Source: Alisma plantago-aquatica
Lineage: Eukaryota > Streptophyta > Magnoliopsida > Alismatales > Alismataceae
NCBI GenBank assembly: GCA_963693085.1
Contig: OY856409.1
Span: 239,932,558 to 239,996,557 of the forward strand
DNA length: 64,000 nucleotides
Direction of reading: 5' to 3'
Both the position numbers and the translations under genes were made by a program. The notes beneath the pieces are model-generated. The model saw only the letters and a list, made by a program, of their open reading frames with translations. It ran no database searches and was not told the origin of the DNA. Below are positions 56,723 through 64,000 of this stretch, piece after piece. Position 1 is the stretch's first letter, and every line of letters starts with the position of its first letter.

Positions 56723-58212
56723 TGAAAAACTACTAGAGGGGGGTGAATAGAGTTTTAAATATAATTTTAACAATTACTGAAACTAAAACAACCAATCACA
56801 AAAATATTGGACAAGGGGACAAGGATTTAGAGTGGTTCCTACCTTAGCAAATACTAAGGCAGTCAGTCCACTACCCGGTTGCTTACCCAACCGGGATTTG
56901 GAAAGAATTTAATTTTATTACCTCGCAAGGACTTTACATAAAATTACAATTCTCTCCCTAAACCCTTCAAGCAGCCTTCACCTCGAAGTAATCGCACCAA
57001 CCTTGAAGCAGCCTTCACCTAGAAGCAATTGCACCAACCTTGAAGCAACCTTCCTCCTGAAGTAGCTTCCCGTTGCAATAACCTTCTTGAAGTAGCTTCC
57101 CGTTGCGATAGCCTTCTTGAAGTAGCTTGAAGTCCACCTTCTCCTCCGAGAAGAACCTTCTCCAATCCGCAGCCTCCAACCCTAGGAGTAGCAAGGAGAA
57201 TACAAAAGATACAAAGGAACAAGAAAGAAAACAGAAATTACAATACCACTTGTAGCTCAAGGCTTGATTTCCTATATCAAGCATTTTGATCTCCTAACCA
57301 ATGTATGTAGAAGTGTAAGTGTTGTGGATAGGAGATACTAGCCTATAGGACACGAAGTTGGAGCAATGGGAATGAATAGCCAATGTAGGAATTGCTCTTT
57401 TGCTCAAAACAGATTGCCAATGAGTATTCAATCTCAAGTGTAGCACATGTGTAGCTTGGGTGTGTTTAGGTGTCCTAAGGCATGTCCTATTTATAGGAAT
57501 GACCTACAAGTGCTTAAGGACATTCTAGACACTTTCTAGGGGGTTCTTAGTGCTCAACTAGCCGTTATGTGTCCACTAATTGCATTTGCAACGGCTATTT
57601 AATTGACCCTGAAAAGTGTAGACAGAACTTTTCTCGATCGACAATTTGTCGACCGAGAATCCTTCTCGGTCGAAGATTTGTCGACCGAGGGACCTCCTGG
57701 AGCAAGTGTTTACAACGTTCATTTCCAACTCCCAACCACTTTGTCTGCTGGGTCTAACGGCTAGTAGGGTCTATTCTCGATTGAAGATTTTGTCGACCGA
57801 GAGTTTCTCGGTCGAAGATTTGTCGACCGATATTTTCTCGATCTACGATTTGTCGACCGAGAATATTACTGACTCAATGTATTCATTTACTAAGTGTGTG
57901 TATCAATGTGCAATTGTGATACTATCTTGGGGAATGGCCTATCTAAGTGTTGTGAGTCGATAGGGAAGATCTAAACGCTTGATTTACATGATATCTAATT
58001 ACTTGTACATTATATACTTGTACAAGCATTTACATTTGATTACAATCATGAAAATAAAGCGATTTTATCAAATTGTTTCTTCCAAGTCTTTGTTATCCAC
58101 CACCTTATATGCTTGTTCCTGAAATACTCAAATAGCACGTTAAAACCACAAGAATGAAATGTTTGTCATTATCAAAACAAAAAGGATTATGCTAATGTCA
58201 ATTTAGCCAACA
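56723..58212 (-). repeat. Array E LTR 2 (middle, shared)
   Basis: 1490 bp. It serves as 5' LTR for the left internal and 3' LTR for the right internal. Not flanked by target duplications: the left neighbour is a PBS and the right neighbour a purine tract. Confidence 0.96.
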
Positions 58213-60391
58213 ATCTCCCCCTTTTTGAAGATGACAAACATTTCCTAAATATAAAATAAGGAAATATAAATCATGTGAGTTTCATACCTGAAGATTACCT
58301 TTTGTAGCCATTCTTGTTTTGTAAGTGGATGTTGGCCGAGATATTATGAAACTCATATTTTTATTTTATGTTTTTGATTTTATATTATTTCTCCCCCTTT
58401 GTCATTTCAAAAAGATATCCAATATAATAGATTTTATTTCTCCCCCTTAATTTTATGCTATGCTCCCCCTTAAAGAGATATTCAATTAGAAAACAAGGGA
58501 TTAAAGCAAATCAATGATTGTTAAATTTAGCCATAATTTATTTCTCACTCATTTGCAATGTATGTTAAGCCTTGAAATGATATGAGTTCCTTTTAGGTTC
58601 ATGGCATTTGTGTATTGATTTCTCATCCATTTTACAAGGGATGTTAAGCCCTAAAAATGAAATGAGAATTCTTTAATCTTAGAGTACATAAAATTTCTCT
58701 AGCCAAATGCACGGGATGTTAACCCCTAATTTGTCTAGAGAATTCCTTTAAGAACAAGATATATCATTTTATGAAATTTGTTGATTTCTTCATAACCAAG
58801 AGTAAAAATACTAAGGTCATAATAGGCTTCAAATGATGTTTACAATATTTTTGTACGCTTCTTAATCAAATAATCAAATTTGTTTTTATGAGCTCCCCCT
58901 TAATCTTACAATTTAAGGCTTCTAAGGTCACAAATGATTTTAAATTTTGATTTTGACCTTTATCAAACGTATACTAAGATTAAGTACAATAAAATGATGT
59001 CAATATAAGCATTTTGTCAAAGCTTATTTTAGGTCGTCCTTGACTACGACCATAGCGCCCCTTGGTCAATTTTAATTTCAACCAAGAGGCAAATTCTGCA
59101 GATTTCCAATTTAAACATTCATATGTGAAGTATAATTTCTGCAGATAGCTTTAAATAAATATCTATTTGAAGCATGTTAAGATATACCTATTATGAAGAC
59201 TTAATATGGGCATCATAGTGAAGTCTTTGTCCTTGATTTTTCTAGAACGCATGTTTTACATTCATTGTGAATGATGTTTTCATAAGATTTTCTATGGATA
59301 CATATTAAATCACATTTCTTCTTATTCCCTTATTTTCATATTAATCATAAGATTCTTTAGAGACATATATTTTGAAAGCAAGATTAATATCTTAAAGTCA
59401 AGATTTTTGCTTTTGATTTCTTAGAACAAACAAATAGATAAAAACATTAATATTTTTGTTCTAAGAGGCACCGTTTGGCTTGTCATAGCAACATCATTAT
59501 TTTATCACAAGCTATGTCCACAATCATTGTTTATTATGTCAAGATGCTTTTATGCTAATGGCATTTTCAATGTATCTGAATCACAATGATCAAGAATAAT
59601 ATCCATTCATGGTTTGTATATATGAATCAAAGATTATTTTAGACAAACCAATGAAACATAATGATCATGATGAAGCATATTCATGGTGTAATGATAGAGC
59701 AATAAAGTGATAATTTCATGAAATACAGTGATTTTGATCATTTAAACTAAATGTCATAACACATGATTTCTATATAGATAGACCAGGAGATGCTTTTATT
59801 AGAAAATAGTGATTTCTAAACATGATTTTCAGTTTTACCTTATTTAGAGGATCAATCGAAATGATATCATTTATTTTCAAAATTGATTTTCAACTTGTTT
59901 TGCATGTAAAACAGTCATTAACAGCAAATAGATAGCCACTTGATCAATCAAATTAGTCAGCAATTTTACTGCAGACTGAAATCAGTGACCTGTTCGGTCG
60001 AAGATTTCTCGACCGAGTGACAGCTCGGTCGAAGATTTCTCGACCGACAAGGTTTCTGTACTGTTTTTAGAACTGTTAATTGCTTCCAAAAAACATAGAC
60101 TATATTTAATTCAATTATGCAATTTAAAAATCATTTTTAGTTGAGATAAACATAGAAATATCAAAGTAACGTTAGATCAAATCTCAACTAATCATATTCA
60201 AATCTTTAAGTTTTAAGGACATTAATTTAGATAAATTTTCAAAGATGTGTCTCTGCAGGTTTGTTTAAGATTGTATATTTTCAAGTTAGAAATTTTAATT
60301 ACTTGAATCATTCTCTTTATGTTAAGTTGAGATATACATAAAGATATGCAATTTAAAGTCTTTGGTCATATCTCAACTTAGTCTAATCAAT
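58213..60391 (-). other. Array E internal 2, 3' non-coding part
   Basis: Almost base-for-base repeat of 53525-55703, including the repeated purine tracts and the paired-arm repeats (59993-60048). Confidence 0.85.
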
Positions 60392-61363
60392 TCAATTTGG
60401 GGGTTTTGGAACCCATACCAACTCAACATCCTTTTTCTTGTATGGGCATGAAAAAGAGTAGTGTCCAAGACGTAAGCAATAATGGCAACATATAGAATCA
60501 ACCTCAAGTCTTTTTCTATGGTTTTGTTCTAGGTTGTTCTTTGGTACAAATGTATTAGTTCCTTTAGGTACATATAGTGATTGATGTGCTTGTGTCTTTC
60601 TCCAACTAAGTTGTTGATAAGATTTCCCCTTAGGCTTGTAACCTAGTCCTCTTCTCCCAATTTGATGATAGGAATCATCCAATATTTTATCAAGGATTCC
60701 ATTGTTGCTCAACCTACTAACTTCTTGGTGCAACTTAGCAATCTCATCCATTCTTTTCTTAATATGTAGTTTTGCTTGATCTAGATTAGATGATAAAGAA
60801 TTCCTTTCTTTCACTATATTATCATAATCTAGATGTGTACACAAGACAGGTTGTTTTTGAAGATCATTTAATTTTGCAAGTAATCCAACCTTTTCTTGAG
60901 ATAGAAGATCATAATTTGTTTCTAGAGTAAAAATCTTCACATTACTACTACTTAGAGATGATTTCAAAGTATGATTTTCAGAAATAATGCTATCTTTTTC
61001 AAAACCAAGATCATTTAATTTAGCATATAAATCTTCATTTTCAGATGTGAGAGCAAGAAGTCTAGCATTTAATTCATCATTTTCTTTATTGGATTTCTTT
61101 AGTTTCTTCTTGCACTCAACATATTTATTATGTGTCTCTTTAAGACTAGCAACTAGTTCTTCTTTAGATAAATCAAAAAGACTTACCTCTTCTTCTTCTT
61201 CACTAGTTGTAGCAATAAGACAATCCTTGTGTTCATCTTCCTTCTTTGATCTCCATGGGCAGCTAGTTGTTGTGTGGCTTGTTCCTAAGCACCAATTGCA
61301 ACATATTGTAGATTTGTTCAAGCTGCACCTTTTGTTGCGATTGTAATCACCATCACCCTCCAT
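60392..61363 (-). CDS. gag: Sirevirus-type Gag C-terminal part (copy 2)
   Basis: A second intact 323-codon ORF, identical to the copy at 55704-56675 except residue 75, Lys here and Glu there (a G-to-A change in coding sense). Both knuckles, the acidic run and the coiled-coil region are preserved. Starts 33 bases from its own PBS (61397-61408). Having two intact copies shows that the duplication is recent; it does not by itself show selection. Confidence 0.88.
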   Translation of the reverse strand: MEGDGDYNRNKRCSLNKSTICCNWCLGTSHTTTSCPWRSKKEDEHKDCLIATTSEEEEEVSLFDLSKEELVASLKETHNKYVECKKKLKKSNKENDELNARLLALTSENEDLYAKLNDLGFEKDSIISENHTLKSSLSSSNVKIFTLETNYDLLSQEKVGLLAKLNDLQKQPVLCTHLDYDNIVKERNSLSSNLDQAKLHIKKRMDEIAKLHQEVSRLSNNGILDKILDDSYHQIGRRGLGYKPKGKSYQQLSWRKTQAHQSLYVPKGTNTFVPKNNLEQNHRKRLEVDSICCHYCLRLGHYSFSCPYKKKDVELVWVPKPPN

Positions 61364-61410
61364 TCTTCAAGACCTGGTTAGGGTTCCTTGAAGCCTGCTC
61401 TGATACCAAT

Positions 61411-62900
61411 TGAAAAACTACTAGAGGGGGGTGAATAGAGTTTTAAATATAATTTTAACAATTACTGAAACTAAAACAACCAATCACAAAAATATTGGAC
61501 AAGGGGACAAGGATTTAGAGTGGTTCCTACCTTAGCAAATACTAAGGCAGTCAGTCCACTACCCGGTTGCTTACCCAACCGGGATTTGGAAAGAATTTAA
61601 TTTTATTACCTCGCAAGGACTTTACATAAAATTACAATTCTCTCCCTAAACCCTTCAAGCAGCCTTCACCTCGAAGTAATCGCACCAACCTTGAAGCAGC
61701 CTTCACCTAGAAGCAATTGCACCAACCTTGAAGCAGCCTTCCTCCTGAAGTAGCTTCCCGTTGCAATAACCTTCTTGAAGTAGCTTCCCGTTGCGATAGC
61801 CTTCTTGAAGTAGCTTGAAGTCCACCTTCTCCTCTGAGAAGAACCTTCTCCAATCCGCAGCCTCCAACCCTAGGAGTAGCAAGGAGAATACAAAAGATAC
61901 AAAGGAACAAGAAAGAAAACAGAAATTACAATACCACTTGTAGCTCAAGGCTTGATTTCCTATATCAAGTGTTTTGATCTCCTAACCAATGTATGTAGAA
62001 GTGTAAGTGTTGTGGATAGGAGATACTAGCCTATAGGACACGAAGTTGGAGCAATGGGAATGAATAGCCAATGTAGGAATTGCTCTATTGCTCAAAACAT
62101 ATTGCCAATGAGTATTCAATCTCAAGTGTAGCACATGTGTAGCTTGGGTGTGTTTAGGTGTCCTAAGGCATGTCCTATTTATAGGAATGACCTACAAGTG
62201 CTTAAGGACATTCTAGACACTTTCTAGGGGGTTCTTAGTGCTCAACTAGCCGTTATGTGTCCACTAATTGCATTTGCAACGGCTATTTAATTGACCCTGA
62301 AAAGTGCAGACAGAACTTTTCTCGATCGACAATTTGTCGATCGAGAATCCTTCTCGGTCGAAGATTTTTCGACCGAGGGACCTCCTGGAGCAAGTGTTTA
62401 CAACGTTCATTTCCAACTCCCAACCACTTTGTCTGCTGGGTCTAACGGCTAGTAGGGTCTATTCTCGATTGAAGATTTTGTCGACCGAGAGTTTCTCGGT
62501 CGAAGATTTGTCGACCGATATTTTCTCGATCGACGATTTGTCAACCGAGAATATTACTGACTCAATGTATTCATTTACTAAGTGTGTGTATCAATGTGCA
62601 ATTGTGATACTATCTTGGGGAATGGCCTATCTAAGTGTTGTGAGTGGATAGGGAAGATCTAAACGCTTGATTTACATGATATCTAATTACTTGTACATTA
62701 TATACTTGTACAAGCATTTACATTTGATTACAATCATGAAAATAAAGCGATTTTATCAAATTGTTTCTTCCAAGTCTTTGTTATCCACCACCTTATATGC
62801 TTGTTCCTAAAATACTCAAATAGCACGTTAAAACCACAAGAATGAAATGTTTGTCATTATCAAAACAAAAAGGATTATGCTAATGTCAATTTAGCCAACA
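61411..62900 (-). repeat. Array E LTR 3 (right)
   Basis: 1490 bp, ends TTTAGCCAACA at 62900, followed by TSD ACATT. It has a few private changes (for example around 61735, 61970 and 62340) not shared by LTR1 or LTR2. Confidence 0.96.
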
Positions 62901-62905
62901 ACATT
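62901..62905. other. TSD of array E, right copy (ACATT)
   Basis: Identical to 52030-52034. D resumes with TGGAAGGCATC. Confidence 0.95.
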
Positions 62906-63811
62906 TGGAAGGCATCTAAAACTTAATATTTAATGAGGGATTTGGTTTTTATATACATATACATATCCAATCACCACAATACATAGTACATATCATATAC
63001 ATGCTATATCCCACAAAAAACATGCAAAACGATAAAAGCGATGATTATGGCCATCCTAATGTGATTCCTCGAGCCAAGAAGAATCATGGTCATCTAGGTC
63101 TACATCACATGCAACCTGTACAAGATGAACTCTGTGCTTTGCCTTCCGAGTAGATCAGCTCATCATATGATTGACTTTCTCATCTGGCCCGGTCGTCTGC
63201 GTGCCACCAGCTGATCGGTTGGCTCCTCCAACCGATCGGTTTGCCTGGTCGTCGTGCATCTCATCATGGCCGCCACCCACTCATCTCGCTCCTCAAACTG
63301 GTCATCAACCAATCGACACACTCCTTGAACCGATCGTCTGGAACGTCAACCGATCATGCCTTGAACTGATCGTTTCAGCTGTCGTCTCGATGTCCTCCGT
63401 TCTTTGACATAACAGGAAATAAAAATCTATCCTATTTTACATTGTAAAAGGAGAAACCTCGAGTTACATTTGAGGGGAGCAAAGGTAGGAAAGAAATCTC
63501 GAATTATTTCGAGCTACATCAGGAATAGGAGAAGGAAGATCGGTGCGCAGACTGAGATGCAAGCAACCACATACAACCATACACAAATAGGGTTTATTGG
63601 CCATAATCACACTATAATCCACCATAAAACTCGTTTAAGGGCGACACGTATCGAGTGCATTAATAATACATATCATATATGTAATTTGGGATTTGTGGAT
63701 TTAGGATGACATGCATAAAGCCAATTTTTTTATTTGCATCGTATGCAATAAATAAAGGCGACAAACGAAAATCGATCATATCGATATTCCTAAAATATAG
63801 AGCAGTTAACC
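62906..63811 (-). other. Element D leader, remainder, non-coding
   Basis: Continuation of D after E, colinear with A 8560-9470 inverted. It contains the leader palindrome cluster at 63205-63375 (e.g. CTGATCGGTTGG and AACCGATCGGTTTG). No coding signal. Confidence 0.8.
63205..63375. repeat. Palindromic CCGATCGG cluster in D leader
   Basis: About five units, more decayed than in A and B, at the same distance from the PBS. Confidence 0.82.
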
Positions 63812-63825
63812 TCGCTCTGATACCA
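63812..63825 (-). other. Element D primer binding site
   Basis: TCGCTCTGATACCA, complement of a tRNA-iMet PBS with one change at the outer end. One base from the LTR start at 63827. Confidence 0.9.
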
Positions 63826-63826
63826 C

Positions 63827-64000
63827 TGTTGGGTTTTAGGGGAGGCAGAGAAGGCAACGGAAACAAAAATTTTCTCCCCCAAACCCGAAACAAGAAAACA
63901 CATCAACGTCTATATAATAGGAAAGTATGGTTTGTGGAATCATACCTTGTCCCGAGGCTTGCTCGGCGACAATACCTCGCGCTTAGTGCGGTCTTCAACT
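63827..64000 (-). repeat. Element D 5' LTR, first 174 bp in window
   Basis: Starts TGTTGGGTTTTAGGGG like 5663 and 46148 and runs off the window. Confidence 0.95.

Larger units (their letters stand above)
52035..62900 (-). mobile_element. Array E: Sirevirus-like Copia element, LTR-internal-LTR-internal-LTR
   Basis: Three LTRs of exactly 1490 bp (52035-53524, 56723-58212, 61411-62900) alternate with two internals of exactly 3198 bp (53525-56722, 58213-61410), period 4688. One pair of TSDs (ACATT) flanks the whole. Orientation is minus: PBS complements (GCTCTGATACCA) lie left of LTR2 and LTR3, and purine tracts (as CTCCCCCTTTTT) lie right of LTR1 and LTR2. Only scattered base differences separate the copies, so it is young. 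Multiple GGGGGAG tracts and a two-knuckle coiled-coil Gag point to the Sirevirus genus. There is no pol, hence non-autonomous. Confidence 0.95.
46148..64000 (-). mobile_element. Element D: Copia-type LTR retrotransposon (A/B family), carries E
   Basis: Minus strand. Left (3') LTR 46148-48358, internal 48359-52034 and 62906-63826, right (5') LTR from 63827 beyond the window. The internal part is split by E (52035-62900) with TSD ACATT. The pol relic and gag deletions match B. It inserted in the CACTA relic at 46147/46148; its left flank is CTTTT and the right copy of the TSD is outside. Confidence 0.93.

Noticed and set aside
52035..62900. E as two independent neighbouring insertions
   Set aside because: Only one TSD pair is present and the middle LTR is shared, with a PBS on one side and a purine tract on the other.

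Overview
This 64 kb window is flowering-plant heterochromatin made almost entirely of nested LTR retrotransposons. The evidence is the lineages present (Copia, a Sirevirus-like Copia, Tekay-type chromovirus, Athila-type Gypsy), tRNA-iMet-type and Athila-type primer binding sites (PBS), polypurine tracts, 5-bp target-site duplications (TSDs) and a relic of a CACTA (En/Spm) TNP2 transposase. I see no host gene, rRNA, tRNA or CRISPR array. The species cannot be named from the sequence.

Layout. The oldest layer is a minus-strand CACTA transposase relic (45157-46147), hit by two retrotransposons. To its left is F, a Tekay-like chromovirus on the plus strand (visible 17038-45156). F carries three insertions: H, a 12.6 kb Athila-like element inside its reverse transcriptase (22414-34995, TSD GTCTA); G, a 3.6 kb probable solo LTR inside its 3' LTR (39729-43327, TSD TGATG); and B, a minus-strand Copia relative inside its 5' LTR (window start to 17037). 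B's own LTR is split by A, a plus-strand member of the same family (6321-15468, TSD CTCGC). To the right of the CACTA relic is D, a third member of the A/B family on the minus strand (46148 to beyond 64000). D's leader is interrupted by E, a young Sirevirus-like array with the unusual order LTR-internal-LTR-internal-LTR (52035-62900, TSD ACATT, exact period 4688 bp).

Coding capacity. No element is autonomous. A keeps a Copia gag frame with a CCHC knuckle, broken by one frameshift near the N terminus, plus a decayed pol. B and D share further deletions inside gag. E keeps two near-identical 323-residue ORFs (zinc knuckle, coiled coil, zinc knuckle), the C-terminal part of a Sirevirus-type gag. 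F and H have recognisable gag-protease-RT-RNase H-integrase, broken by stops and frameshifts. F ends in a chromodomain; H has an ATHILA ORF-1-like relic after integrase.

Most interesting signal. At least three unrelated families carry clusters of short CpG-containing palindromes, each family with its own sequence, both in the LTR and in an internal non-coding region: AACCGATCGGTT (A/B/D), paired arms CTCGGTCGA...TCGACCGAG (E), and ACACG-N-CGTGT (H). F carries a CCGATA-based 24-bp tandem array instead. I recall palindrome clusters being reported for Sirevirus LTRs. Finding the same design in an Athila-type element and another Copia family, repeated internally, deserves follow-up. Boundaries were read by eye from repeated ends and TSDs; lineage names rest on motif recognition, not on searches.
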